In this document: positions 18,134 through 26,349 of the stretch, piece by piece | Layout of the letters: each line of letters starts with the position of its first letter | Position numbering within the stretch: the stretch's first letter is position 1 | Notes under the pieces: generated by a model | What the model was told of the DNA's origin: nothing | Seen by the model: only the letters and a program-made list of their open reading frames with translations | Database searches by the model: none | Translations under genes and position numbers: made by a program | IMG/VR virus record: IMGVR_UViG_3300042359_000646 | Coordinates: 1-64,000 of that record | Reading direction: 5' to 3' (one strand) | Origin: a virus | Length of the DNA stretch: 64,000 nt

Positions 18134-18497
18134 AAGCTGGTGTTAATTGGTTATCTAGACGTTCAAGGTATTCAAGGCTAGTCAAGTCATGCTCAATAGG
18201 GTTGAGTATCCTGATGATTCCATAGAGGTCGCCTATGTCTGCTAATTTATTGAGGCTGTATTTTTTCCAGTCGTTTGCAATTTTATAAAGTAGGTCAAAA
18301 TCGTTTTGGTACAAGAACTCTCTAGTCAGATACAGCACCTGAGACAGAAAATACAATTGGCGTTGTTGAGTACTTAAATCTAGAGCCACTACAAGGTCGC
18401 GCCAATGAAGCATGAACATTTTGACCTTAGCCATTGGGAAGGATAGCGAGGCGCTGTATACTATTTTGTCTGTGATGTAGTCTTTGGGGTTGGTCAT
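18120..18497 (-). CDS. Small helical protein downstream of terL
   Basis: About 125 residues from the ATG at 18497, which lies 11 bases after the terL stop. A longer reading frame would run back inside terL and is less likely. The protein is helical, with an aromatic-rich middle (F-M-L-H-W, Y-F-L-S-Q-V-L-Y-L). Position between the large terminase and a fibre gene suggests a head-tail connector or fibre companion, but nothing in the sequence proves it. Confidence 0.6.
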   Translation of the reverse strand: MTNPKDYITDKIVYSASLSFPMAKVKMFMLHWRDLVVALDLSTQQRQLYFLSQVLYLTREFLYQNDFDLLYKIANDWKKYSLNKLADIGDLYGIIRILNPIEHDLTSLEYLERLDNQLTPACVNS

Positions 18498-18507
18498 GCG
18501 GTTAGGT

Positions 18508-20181
18508 CTAGAATTGAATACTATTGATATCTTCTGTGCTAGGTACGCTATCAGTGAAAATAAAGAAGTCATTGGATTCATTATAACTTGAGTCGTGTTT
18601 TGCCCAATACTCGTCTTCAGTAAGTTTGTGGTCGCTGTCGCCAAATAGCATGATGGTACTGTTGCTGGTTTTTTGGCTTAGGTAGCCGATTGCATAACTT
18701 ACATCGTCTACCCACTCGTTAGTTGAAAATAGCGGGAATCCAACCAACTCATTAATAGCGTGGTCTGGGTCGTATGTCTCGTCAAGAGTGTAGTCGGTTG
18801 AATGAGGTTTGTAGAAATACAGTTGCCCATTTTTAATGAAAGGTACAGCAGCACCAAATCGCCTTTCTTTGTCTGCCTGTGTCTTGCCGCCCCACACGCT
18901 AGGTCTGAAAGGTACAATGTTAGGGAACTCACTAGCCAGTAACCGCATCACTGCTTCACCATTAGCTTTTGCCTCAACACCAATTTCAGCTTGAGGATAT
19001 TTTTTAGCTAACTTTTTAATAGCTGCCATTTGCCCTACGATGTCCAGCTTAGCGCGAATGCCGTCAATGACATAGTAGTTATCTTCTTTTCTGCCTACCA
19101 CTGCGCCGAGATTCCAGCTTGTAGACGCTTCTGATGCCGCAAAGGTCAAATCCCACATAATAAGCATCGAGTCCATCTTAGTTGGCTTCTGTGACACAAT
19201 GCGAATATCTTTCTCGTCAAGCGTGATACCCTTACCGCCACCTGACGGGTCTTGATTGAATAGAGTCTTACGTCTTATGGGGTCTAGTCCATCTAACAAT
19301 TTCAAAGGTATTCTATTTTTATCTAGTAACTCCCCTTCCTTTTTTCTGGGGTCGTTCCATTTTTCCCCTAAAGGCGAGAAGTACGTCTTACGCTTAGCAA
19401 ACTCAGCAGGAACACAAAGCTCAAAAAAACAGTCTTCACCTATAAATTTATTGTGTAGGTGATTTACAAGGTCACTATCGCCTAATCTTTGGTTGATAGC
19501 TATTCGGACATCTGAGTTAAAATCGTTAGTTCTTCCGAATAGTTGGTCAGTTACCCATTTGTTTCTTTGTTCTCGTATAGACTCATTCTTGTACATCTCT
19601 TCATCGATAATGTCATCTATGAGAAATACAGTTCCTCCACTACCGATAATCCCTGTATCAGGAGATGATATGTTTATTTCTCCTTTACCTGTATTGCTAA
19701 TCTTAGTTTTAGTTGATTGGTCATCTGACAATTTAAAGCTAAACCACTGACTGTCTGGGTTACAGTACCTATTTTTATAGTCTGGGTGATTGACAATATT
19801 TCTAGTTGCAATAAGGTTACTGGTACATAATCCTAGTTTGTGCGAACTTAGATAGAATTTTTCTTCAGGGTGAGATATCCACCTAAATGCTGGGGCAGAA
19901 ATAGAGGTAATGGTCGTCTTCCCGCTACGAGGAGGTACAGTAACGATTAACCGCTTTATTTGGCGGTTTAAAGCTGCCTCTACGTGTTCAGCAACACAAT
20001 CAATGTGCCAATTTTTCTCTAAAGAAACGCCTTGATGAAACCCCCAAGCCCATGCATAGAAATGGCGCAACTTCTTACTTGCTTTTTCTGCCAACACATC
20101 ATCGAGCGCGTCACTCATCTTGCGGAGTTCGGCTTCACTCATGTCATTTGATTGCTTTTGCTTACTTCGTGCGCTTGTCAT
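18508..20181 (-). CDS. terL: Large terminase subunit
   Basis: 557 residues. The packaging ATPase half has Walker A V-P-P-R-S-G-K-T at 82-89 and Walker B T-V-F-L-I-D-D near 184-190. The nuclease half follows from about 335: M-L-I-M-W-D-L-T (first acidic residue), Y-Y-V-I-D-G-I-R, and I-G-V-E-A-K near 398, as in RNase H-fold terminase nucleases. It cuts concatemers and drives DNA into the prohead. The start faces the terS unit across a 52-base divergent region. Length is normal for the family. Confidence 0.92.
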   Translation of the reverse strand: MTSARSKQKQSNDMSEAELRKMSDALDDVLAEKASKKLRHFYAWAWGFHQGVSLEKNWHIDCVAEHVEAALNRQIKRLIVTVPPRSGKTTITSISAPAFRWISHPEEKFYLSSHKLGLCTSNLIATRNIVNHPDYKNRYCNPDSQWFSFKLSDDQSTKTKISNTGKGEINISSPDTGIIGSGGTVFLIDDIIDEEMYKNESIREQRNKWVTDQLFGRTNDFNSDVRIAINQRLGDSDLVNHLHNKFIGEDCFFELCVPAEFAKRKTYFSPLGEKWNDPRKKEGELLDKNRIPLKLLDGLDPIRRKTLFNQDPSGGGKGITLDEKDIRIVSQKPTKMDSMLIMWDLTFAASEASTSWNLGAVVGRKEDNYYVIDGIRAKLDIVGQMAAIKKLAKKYPQAEIGVEAKANGEAVMRLLASEFPNIVPFRPSVWGGKTQADKERRFGAAVPFIKNGQLYFYKPHSTDYTLDETYDPDHAINELVGFPLFSTNEWVDDVSYAIGYLSQKTSNSTIMLFGDSDHKLTEDEYWAKHDSSYNESNDFFIFTDSVPSTEDINSIQF

Positions 20182-20233
20182 TTATATGTATATCGTGATA
20201 TATTGGGTAGTATAGCATTCTGCCTAAAACCAC
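20182..20233. promoter_or_regulatory. Divergent promoter region of terL and the terS unit
   Basis: 52 bases holding ATATGTATATC at 20184-20194, followed by GTGATATAT, together an imperfect palindrome (ATATC-GT-GATAT). The same 11-mer occurs at 10318-10328 between the MuF-like gene and its divergent neighbour. TAGTATAGC near 20210 could be a rightward -10 region. Confidence 0.45.
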
Positions 20234-20566
20234 TTGGCTCGATTCAAAGTTCAGATTAAAGACAGCATTCTCAAGCAGCCAGTCAAGCGCTACATACCAC
20301 CTGATACTATTGGTGTCCAGTTCTTGATTGATTTTGCTAAGTGCGACGCTAAGAATCCACGCACTATCGAGTACTTGAAGGTCATCATGCCGTCAGAAAA
20401 GAATATTGTGGCGGCTAATGCAGTGATGGTGTGGGTAGTAACGCATAAAGAACTGGACTTGAAGCTATACAGCCCAAAACAAAGCGTGGTAGATTACATA
20501 GACAACAACCCCACTCCGTTCGGGGTGCAGAAAAAAGAAATCTTGAGAAGTAATGAGCAACAATAA
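20234..20566 (+). CDS. Unknown small protein upstream of terS
   Basis: 110 residues from a TTG start; no ATG is available near the beginning and no clear ribosome binding site is seen, so the exact start is uncertain. Basic N-terminus, a long amphipathic region and a C-terminal S-V-V-D-Y-I-D segment. Overlaps the start of the putative terS by 14 bases, so the two are likely made together. No family recognised. Confidence 0.6.
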   Translation: MARFKVQIKDSILKQPVKRYIPPDTIGVQFLIDFAKCDAKNPRTIEYLKVIMPSEKNIVAANAVMVWVVTHKELDLKLYSPKQSVVDYIDNNPTPFGVQKKEILRSNEQQ

Positions 20567-21287
20567 CATAGAACAAAAGCTGCAATCACTACGCAATTTG
20601 AATAGTGAACAGCCCGAAATGCAAAAGATAACAATACATAAGCTCAGCAAGACAAGCTGGGTGAACTGGACGGATATCAAACGTGCATATATTCTTGGCA
20701 AGCGTATTGAGGAGTTCGACGAGGAAACTGGGCATACGAGAATCTGGTCTGAGAGCTATAACTTGCAAGAGCTTGCTGAGGAGTTTGGTGTTGGAGTTAG
20801 TCAGCTAACAAAGAAGTCGGCTATCGAGAGTTGGGGCGGATTGCGTGATAGTTACTTGGCGCGAGTACAGGAGGAGGCGCTTGGTACTGAGCTTGGCTAT
20901 TTCACTAATGAGGAGAGCGAGACTGAGGCGAACTCGCTGGCTATCATTCGTAAGGGCATGAAGCTGATTAACTTAGGGCTTGAGCAAGAGTATGGCGACT
21001 TACTTGAGGCTGTGGACGCTGACGGTGATGTGGACTTGCGTGAATATAGTAAGGTCAACCTGAAGGCGCTGACTGAAGGCATCAAGGGGCTAAAAATGTT
21101 GCATGAGATGCATGGTAAGGTGATGGAGCAAGCACCCAAAACTAATCAAGAGCTATTGGAGACACTGAATCGTAGTAAGACAGTCGAGAGGCTGAAGAAT
21201 CCTAAAGAGCGCGAGAAACTGCAAAAGGAGCTACAAAAGAAATTGCAACTCCTTAGTCAGATAGAGGAGGATGATGATGAGGATTAG
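20553..21287 (+). CDS. terS: Probable small terminase subunit
   Basis: 244 residues. Residues about 35-90 look like a helix-turn-helix: I-K-R-A-Y-I-L-G, then Y-N-L-Q-E-L-A-E-E-F-G-V-G-V-S-Q-L and W-G-G-L-R-D-S-Y. A long helical, coiled-coil-like part follows (about 95-230), ending in an acidic tail E-E-D-D-D-E-D. This is the usual plan of small terminases, which bind the packaging site and feed DNA to TerL. Divergent from terL, which is unusual since the two are normally in one operon. Assignment rests on architecture and position, not on a clear family match. Confidence 0.6.
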   Translation: MSNNNIEQKLQSLRNLNSEQPEMQKITIHKLSKTSWVNWTDIKRAYILGKRIEEFDEETGHTRIWSESYNLQELAEEFGVGVSQLTKKSAIESWGGLRDSYLARVQEEALGTELGYFTNEESETEANSLAIIRKGMKLINLGLEQEYGDLLEAVDADGDVDLREYSKVNLKALTEGIKGLKMLHEMHGKVMEQAPKTNQELLETLNRSKTVERLKNPKEREKLQKELQKKLQLLSQIEEDDDED

Positions 21288-22234
21288 TCGTCGATATTGT
21301 AACGGCGATATCTTTTTGCAATTGCATATCCATCTTTTAAAGCTTCTGTGGCTATACTTCCTGTCAAACCTAGCCCTCCACCGACAACGCCGCCAACACC
21401 AGCATTACCGACTAGTTTACCTAAGCGCCCTAATCCTGTAGTTCTAGCTTTCTCTTCTTCTGATTCACCGACACCAGAACCTTTAACTAGTCCAGCAGCA
21501 GCGCCAATACCAGCACCAATTTGTACTCCTCTGTCCCGTGCAAACCCTTGACCTACTGCTTTAGCTGCCCTACCAGCATCTTGAATGTTGTGCCAATATG
21601 GACGGGCTTTATCTACCATTGCAGGTAGAGGATTTGTGAAACCGAAATTAGCGAAATGTTGCATCTGTTTTTGTTGTGTAAAGTTTATGCTGCTATTATA
21701 ACCTGTAGTAAATGGCTTCCCTAGCCCGTTCTCATGGTGTAGATTTTTTAATAGTTTCTCGTCATAAAAATCGTTGATTGGTTGGAATGAATCGTTGTCT
21801 ATCAAGTAGGCTTTTCGTTTGCTTGGGTTGGGTCTAACTATGTTGCCAGAGTGGAGGTCTGTGTGTCCAAGGTAGTTTTGTCTGAGCGCGTTTTGTTGTC
21901 GTCCAATTTGGGAGCCAAGTTTATATTGTTCTTTTGGTGACATTGCATCTAAGTCAACGGCGTTACCACCATAGCCTTGAGCATAGCTATGTAAGTTTCC
22001 TTTTTCTGTATACCCACTGACGGGTGGAGTTATTCTTTGAGGAAGCGAGGCGACCTGATTGGCTGTATCAAACTCTTGGCGAGAGTATTTTTCAGCACTT
22101 TTGCGATATTGTGGTTCGGCGTTTACGTTGTTGTCGATGCGTACCTTGTTTGTAGCAGGGAAGTGTAGTACACGCTTCTCTGGTGTGAGGAGGAGTGGTT
22201 TGGCGTTGCGGATTCGGGCGAAGTTAGATTCCAT
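21284..22234 (-). CDS. Mini-kinase fused through M-Q-H-F-A-N-F to a glycine-zipper module
   Basis: 316 residues in two parts. Part one begins M-E-S-N-F and contains a kinase catalytic loop, H-T-D-L-H-S-G-N-I (His124, Asp126, Asn131), followed after 12 residues by Y-L-I-D-N-D-S-F (Asp146/Asp148 as metal-binding Asp), as in APH/Kdo-type and other small kinases. The N-lobe before it is short or missing a clear P-loop and Lys. Part two starts at 191 with M-Q-H-F-A-N-F, exactly the tag that begins other genes here, then a glycine-zipper domain (about 238-292) with G-S-G-V-G-E-S-E-E-E and T-T-G-L-G-R-L-G-K. An in-frame tag suggests either post-translational cutting or fusion of two cargo genes. Its start overlaps the upstream gene by 11 bases. 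Confidence 0.8.
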   Translation of the reverse strand: MESNFARIRNAKPLLLTPEKRVLHFPATNKVRIDNNVNAEPQYRKSAEKYSRQEFDTANQVASLPQRITPPVSGYTEKGNLHSYAQGYGGNAVDLDAMSPKEQYKLGSQIGRQQNALRQNYLGHTDLHSGNIVRPNPSKRKAYLIDNDSFQPINDFYDEKLLKNLHHENGLGKPFTTGYNSSINFTQQKQMQHFANFGFTNPLPAMVDKARPYWHNIQDAGRAAKAVGQGFARDRGVQIGAGIGAAAGLVKGSGVGESEEEKARTTGLGRLGKLVGNAGVGGVVGGGLGLTGSIATEALKDGYAIAKRYRRYNIDD

Positions 22235-22841
22235 AACGACCTTCCAACTTTATTTTTTTAAAGTCCAACTCTTGTGGCTCAGGTTTTACACCTCTAGCTT
22301 TCCTAATGCCCCTTCCTCTTTTGGGCGCGGCTGCTTCTCTTAAGGAACTAATTACTTTGCTCACATCATCTTGAGTTGCTGGAGTATTGTTGTAATACCT
22401 TAGTCTATATACTTCCTCATTTCTGTGTTGTGTAGCTAATTGTTCAACAGGACTTAGTTCTTTTTTTCGTATGGCATTACCTATGACAGTTAAAGGTTGC
22501 CTATTTTTTCTACCTATACCATCAATACCTAAACCAATTTTTTCAACTTCTTGGTTGTATCTGTGGTCTGCCAAATCTTTTTTACCTGATGGATTTAAGT
22601 GTAGGAAGTCTTGAGGTCTTTCTTTGTACTCCACTTTCGGTAAATATTTATTTAGACTGGGTTTAATTTTACTATGTGTAAGTCCGTCGTGAATCTCCAT
22701 AGCTGTGTTAGTAAAAGCGGGATGCTCGTTTGTCAAGCCAGACCTTTGTAGAAATAATTGGTTGGTATTTGTTAAATCTAATTTTTGCATTTTTTGCAAG
22801 TTTTGTAGATTTACTTTACCAAAGTTTGCGAAGTGTTGCAT
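22224..22841 (-). CDS. Tagged cargo protein (M-Q-H-F-A-N-F), unknown domain
   Basis: 205 basic residues beginning M-Q-H-F-A-N-F-G. A Leu/Gln/Asn-rich stretch follows the tag, then a polar region with L-T-H-S-K near 56 and a Lys/Arg-rich C-terminus (P-K-R-G-R-G-I-R-K-A-R). No catalytic motif is evident to me. Lies between the kinase fusion and the nuclease in the second cargo cluster; a DNA- or RNA-associated protein is possible from charge alone. Confidence 0.8.
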   Translation of the reverse strand: MQHFANFGKVNLQNLQKMQKLDLTNTNQLFLQRSGLTNEHPAFTNTAMEIHDGLTHSKIKPSLNKYLPKVEYKERPQDFLHLNPSGKKDLADHRYNQEVEKIGLGIDGIGRKNRQPLTVIGNAIRKKELSPVEQLATQHRNEEVYRLRYYNNTPATQDDVSKVISSLREAAAPKRGRGIRKARGVKPEPQELDFKKIKLEGRYGI

Positions 22842-22864
22842 GATGTTATTTGTTCTGTATATTA

Positions 22865-23239
22865 TTAGAATACCTTATAGAGAATATCGGGATTGGCAGC
22901 CATGATTCTTTTACTTTCTTCGGATAACTTAGATTTGTCTGAAGTGCAGAAGTAGAGCTTGGTGTTGGAACCGTAGTGTTGAGCATACATTCTCAATTGT
23001 CCGATAGCTGCTTTGAGGTGATAGCTGCTATTCTCGCGCTTACACTCTACTACATGATGAACAATCTCTCCAGTGGGCTTATATTCTTTTACAAGGCAAT
23101 CTACGCGACCAAATGGATTTTTTACTTCCCTTTGGACTACATAGCCGCTAGAGCGAAAAAACGAGGCAATTTTGTCGCGGGTGACTGACTCCAACTCTAA
23201 CTTAGGTTTACTTTTTTTAATAGACACTGTACTGACCAC
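22865..23239 (-). CDS. PD-(D/E)XK-type nuclease
   Basis: 124 residues with the restriction-like core: a helix I-A-S-F-F-R-S-S-G-Y, then F-G-R-V-D-C-L-V (acidic residue near 46), H-H-V-V-E-C-K-R (E-x-K near 67-69) and the helix A-A-I-G-Q-L-R-M-Y-A-Q. This set matches PD-(D/E)XK nucleases including Holliday resolvase-like proteins. It carries no A-x-F tag although it is embedded among tagged genes, so it may act in the cell rather than be packaged. GTG start at 23239, or a later GTG at 23227; the first overlaps the JAMM-like gene by 23 bases. Confidence 0.72.
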   Translation of the reverse strand: MVSTVSIKKSKPKLELESVTRDKIASFFRSSGYVVQREVKNPFGRVDCLVKEYKPTGEIVHHVVECKRENSSYHLKAAIGQLRMYAQHYGSNTKLYFCTSDKSKLSEESKRIMAANPDILYKVF

Positions 23240-23948
23240 CCAGTTCCTTTATCTGGTTATTTATGTCTGGGATACTTTGTTCATAAGCGTATTTGTAGTT
23301 TTCAAGTCCTCTAGGGAGTTCTTTAGTCTGTTTATAACTAATTACTGATGTCTTAGCTTTTCTCCCTGCTGGTGTTGATAATATGAGGCTCTCAAATGGC
23401 TTACTACTTGCACGAGGGTCATCACGTTTTACTGAGTAGTCTTGACGGTTGCTGTAATCTAATCTCAAGTCGGCAATACTAGGTATAGTTGCCAAGCTAT
23501 TTTTAGGTGATGTGGGATGAGTGTGGATGTTGCCAATGTAGTCTTTGTTCAGATAGCGACCTTCAGTTTTTATTTCACTACCACTTAAACGTAGACCTTT
23601 TTTATCTCCTTCTACTATATTACCAACTACTAACCTCCCATTACGATAATTTGCATCTTTCCCTGTCGGGCGACCTAATTTGACTCCATGTTCATTCCTA
23701 TAACCTTGACCTAGCTTGGCTAGCTTACGCTGGACAGAAACAAGAACCTCATTATCTTGTGGGTGTGTCATCACTTCGTTGCGGCTGATGTAGTAAGGAC
23801 TATCAATGGGTGTTGGCTGACCTCTACGAGCAGTTTGAATGCGGTCAACGTAAGAAGAGTTTGGTGCGCCTTGACCGAGAAGTGTAGCTTGCTTTTGGCG
23901 CGTAAATGACTTACGTGCGCTGTTACTGAAAGAAGCGAAATGTTGCAT
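23217..23948 (-). CDS. Tagged JAMM-like metalloprotease (HTHP...PSIAD)
   Basis: About 243 residues from the ATG at 23948. This start gives M-Q-H-F-A-S-F at the N-terminus and lies 4 bases after the upstream stop, whereas an earlier ATG would overlap it. Residues 141-160 hold I-H-T-H-P-T-S-P and, after a loop, I-P-S-I-A-D, the H-x-H-P...P-S-x-x-D signature of JAB/JAMM zinc proteases; Glu125 or Glu129 could be the catalytic acid. The loop is about 5 residues longer than in RadC. Proteins of this fold remove ubiquitin-like modifiers or cut peptides. Packaging and action after injection are inference from the tag. Confidence 0.82.
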   Translation of the reverse strand: MQHFASFSNSARKSFTRQKQATLLGQGAPNSSYVDRIQTARRGQPTPIDSPYYISRNEVMTHPQDNEVLVSVQRKLAKLGQGYRNEHGVKLGRPTGKDANYRNGRLVVGNIVEGDKKGLRLSGSEIKTEGRYLNKDYIGNIHTHPTSPKNSLATIPSIADLRLDYSNRQDYSVKRDDPRASSKPFESLILSTPAGRKAKTSVISYKQTKELPRGLENYKYAYEQSIPDINNQIKELGGQYSVY

Positions 23949-23952
23949 GGTG

Positions 23953-24168
23953 TTAGCTCTTGATACGTTCGATGAGCTGGACGCTGACATTCTTTTTCTG
24001 CAACGCCTTGGGCATGAGAGGCGGTTTAGCGATACTCTTCAGCATTTTCTTGTCAGCTTTTTTGCCCGTCATGCCTTTTAGTTCTTCTAGCTTAGGGGGA
24101 AAGATGTCAGGCAGCTTGGGTGAGGGCTTCTTGGCTGCTGTAGGTGTGGTGGTGTCGTCGGGGGTCAT
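23953..24168 (-). CDS. Small basic Pro/Lys-rich protein
   Basis: 71 residues, about a quarter Lys, with a Pro-rich first half (T-P-T-A-A-K-K-P-S-P-K-L-P) and a C-terminal helix. No tag. Overlaps the next gene upstream by 1 base and is followed 4 bases later by the JAMM-like gene, so it belongs to the same unit. Could be a DNA-condensing or adaptor peptide; nothing is recognised. Confidence 0.65.
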   Translation of the reverse strand: MTPDDTTTPTAAKKPSPKLPDIFPPKLEELKGMTGKKADKKMLKSIAKPPLMPKALQKKNVSVQLIERIKS

Positions 24169-24977
24169 TAGTTTTTAGCGTTCCTTTGTTCTTCGTATCT
24201 CCTGTTAGAGATTTGGCGTAGTTTGTTTTCGGTTTTTGGCGGTAGTGGGGTAAGCCCTGCTTCCAACCCCCCTGTTAATTTTCTAGCTTCCCACTCGTCA
24301 TACTGCTGTCCATTATATTTAGGGTAATTGTCTGTAAAGCTTTGTCTAGCTTGGTATTTGTCATATAAGGAAGGTTTATCTGGTAACTTTGGTTTTTGAG
24401 GTGGTAGTCTAGGTTTAACACCTTGCATTCTTTTTATGAAGTCCTCTCTGAATTGTTGATTAGAAACATTTTCAATTTCATAGCCTAAATGTGGCATAGC
24501 TGCAAGTCTTTCAGGGGCTGTATTTTTCTTTTTAATATAGCTATGGATTACGTCTGGTGTGATATTAGGAGGTACACTGTCAGTAAATCTAACGTGCGCT
24601 CTATTTCTGGGGTCGCTTAGAGTATCTGCCATTAATTCAATAGGTGTATTCACTCTTTCAGGTACGTTAGGGACTAACGGCATTGTAGTGTTCATACCTG
24701 TAGTTTTAGCTAAGCTGCCTTCGGGGAAATACTGGTTGGGGTCTTTTCCTACTAATGTTTTGTAATGTTGTTTAGTTATGGGGGTGTGTTGAATGGCATC
24801 GTGCCTTGTTAAACTAGTATTGTCTGTAGGTTTTAGACCACTAAGACTCATAAAACTATCTGATTTGTTTATACCCCTTAAATTCCTAACGCTCAATTCT
24901 CTAGCGGCGTTGATGTTTTTGTCACTTAAACGGATAAATGAAGCTAAAGGCGACTGAAAGGAGGCGAAGTGTTGCAT
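24168..24977 (-). CDS. Tagged cargo protein (M-Q-H-F-A-S-F, second L-A-S-F), unknown
   Basis: 269 residues. The tag M-Q-H-F-A-S-F at 1-7 is followed within seven residues by P-L-A-S-F (10-14), giving two possible cuts. The body is polar, with a Pro/Lys-rich stretch (P-R-L-P-P-Q-K-P-K-L-P) near 190-202 and a basic C-terminus. No catalytic motif recognised. First gene of the second cargo operon, just downstream of a candidate promoter at about 25,013. Confidence 0.8.
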   Translation of the reverse strand: MQHFASFQSPLASFIRLSDKNINAARELSVRNLRGINKSDSFMSLSGLKPTDNTSLTRHDAIQHTPITKQHYKTLVGKDPNQYFPEGSLAKTTGMNTTMPLVPNVPERVNTPIELMADTLSDPRNRAHVRFTDSVPPNITPDVIHSYIKKKNTAPERLAAMPHLGYEIENVSNQQFREDFIKRMQGVKPRLPPQKPKLPDKPSLYDKYQARQSFTDNYPKYNGQQYDEWEARKLTGGLEAGLTPLPPKTENKLRQISNRRYEEQRNAKN

Positions 24978-25012
24978 GATTATCGTGTAACTGGTTGTCC
25001 TACTACGTTTCT

Positions 25013-25041
25013 ATTATACTGTACTTCGCTGACTTGGCTTG
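25013..25041 (-). promoter_or_regulatory. Candidate promoter of the second cargo operon
   Basis: Read on the minus strand, TATAAT lies at 25018-25013, 36 bases upstream of the start of the 269-residue tagged gene. The -35 region has no clear TTGACA, so activation by a phage factor is possible. Further upstream (25085-25115) the 8-mer CTGGCGCT occurs twice, five bases apart. Confidence 0.45.
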
Positions 25042-25162
25042 CAGTAGGTATAGCAGTTGATGAGAACTTTGGGGTGGAAGTCTTGGCTGGCGCTCAACGC
25101 TGGCGCTATGGGACAGAAAAGGAGGCTGAGGGTCAGGGGGAGGGATTTAGGATTGGGCATGG

Positions 25163-25672
25163 TTAAGCTACGCTGGTTTGTTTAGATACATATATTCCGT
25201 TGCCATCTGTATTTGGCAATATTATAAAGCTACTAGAAGACTTTAAAGATGCGATGACTTGTTTTCTTGTGTAATTAGGAAAAGCCTCTACAAGATACTT
25301 TAAAGGCGCTCTAGTGCGCTTCTTTGTTTTGCTAGAGGAAATGAACTCATTGTAGATTTTTAATAGGTCTTGCTCAAATACTTTAGGAATGTCTGCAACA
25401 ATAGATTGCAAACTAGCAAAGTTGTATTCAGACAAGACATAGGAAACAGAAGAAGACATTCTAAACCATTCCCCAATTAAACGGTCTTGGTGTAATCTTT
25501 CATGAATTTCAGCCTCTATTTTAGCACTCCCTTTAAAAGTGCATAGTAACTCCAATCGGTCAGAGTTGCCTGTTTGCAATTGGGAGAGTCGTTTAGCTGG
25601 GGTAGTAGAATACCCAATCTTTACTTCATTTTTAGTTTTGTTGTAGATAGCATAGATAAATGTCTGTGTCAT
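25163..25672 (-). CDS. GIY-YIG (T5orf172/MUG113-type) protein, copy 1
   Basis: 169 residues. The first 75 have the compact GIY-YIG fold: I-Y-A-I-Y-N, then V-K-I-G-Y-S, R-L-S-Q-L-Q-T-G-N (Arg helix), L-L-C-T-F-K-G, and A-E-I-H-E-R-L-H (Glu helix) ending G-E-W-F. The C-terminal 45 residues start K-K-R-T-R and look like a winged helix. It overlaps the upstream 226-residue gene by 4 bases. The same two-gene order recurs on the other strand at 44,419-45,670. Members are nicking nucleases, often selfish or regulatory; role here unknown. Confidence 0.75.
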   Translation of the reverse strand: MTQTFIYAIYNKTKNEVKIGYSTTPAKRLSQLQTGNSDRLELLCTFKGSAKIEAEIHERLHQDRLIGEWFRMSSSVSYVLSEYNFASLQSIVADIPKVFEQDLLKIYNEFISSSKTKKRTRAPLKYLVEAFPNYTRKQVIASLKSSSSFIILPNTDGNGIYVSKQTSVA

Positions 25673-26349
25673 GGTTTTGTGTAATAAATGGCTCTTGAGG
25701 TGTCTTTGTGTTCTGTGTAGCCTAAATCATCCATAATAGATTTTAGAAGCTTCTGGGTGCTATCTGGATAGCCTTCACAAGCTTTTTTAATATCTTTTAA
25801 GTAAATGCGGGTACGTTTTTTTGTTGTGTAGGTCGAGAAATAGTCCTCAAGATACTCTTCGACGAAATTAACAAGGATATTGTCTTGTCTACGCAAAATT
25901 GCAAAGTAACGCTTAATACCAGTTAACAGTACTCCGTAAGGTATATGCCCAGAGAAGTAGTTTTGTAAATCTATCGATAAGAATGCTATACAGTCGTCTC
26001 CGTCTTTTATTGGGGAGTTTTTATAGAGTAGTTGTTTATTTTCTGCATCATAGTTAAACTTGTCTAGTAAATAAGGCGCAGTCACAAAAAACTTAGCTAA
26101 CTTGGTTTCTGTTACTCTAGTATCTTTAGCACTCTCGATTAACTCACGTAATTGTGCGTTAGTTTGTTCCTGATTTTTCTTTAAGGTGTCGAAGTTTTTA
26201 TCGGTTTGTACAAGATAACCTAAAACCACACCTAGAACGTTTTTATAGTTGCTGTCGTTTGCAGTCTCTATAATCGCGTCTATGTCTATGGGTCTGGTAG
26301 CAAGCGATGTCTCAATTGTATCAGCTTCTATGGGGTTTGCATACTTCAT
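25669..26349 (-). CDS. Partner of the GIY-YIG gene, copy 1 (unknown, C-terminal winged-helix-like)
   Basis: 226 residues. The N-terminal half is helical, including Q-E-Q-T-N-A-Q-L-R-E-L. The middle (about 95-170) contains I-A-F-L-S-I-D-L-Q-N-Y-F and ends with a L-E-D-Y-F helix. The last 50 residues (K-K-R-T-R-I-Y-L-K-D-I) resemble the C-terminal domain of the GIY-YIG protein it precedes. It is a distant paralogue of the 228-residue protein at 44,419, matching in size, order of elements and position relative to a GIY-YIG gene. Confidence 0.7.
   Translation of the reverse strand: MKYANPIEADTIETSLATRPIDIDAIIETANDSNYKNVLGVVLGYLVQTDKNFDTLKKNQEQTNAQLRELIESAKDTRVTETKLAKFFVTAPYLLDKFNYDAENKQLLYKNSPIKDGDDCIAFLSIDLQNYFSGHIPYGVLLTGIKRYFAILRRQDNILVNFVEEYLEDYFSTYTTKKRTRIYLKDIKKACEGYPDSTQKLLKSIMDDLGYTEHKDTSRAIYYTKP

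Noticed and set aside
24969-25166. Plus-strand 65-codon frame between the cargo operon and the GIY-YIG gene
   Set aside because: It covers the likely promoter of the minus-strand operon, and its sequence has no protein-like pattern.
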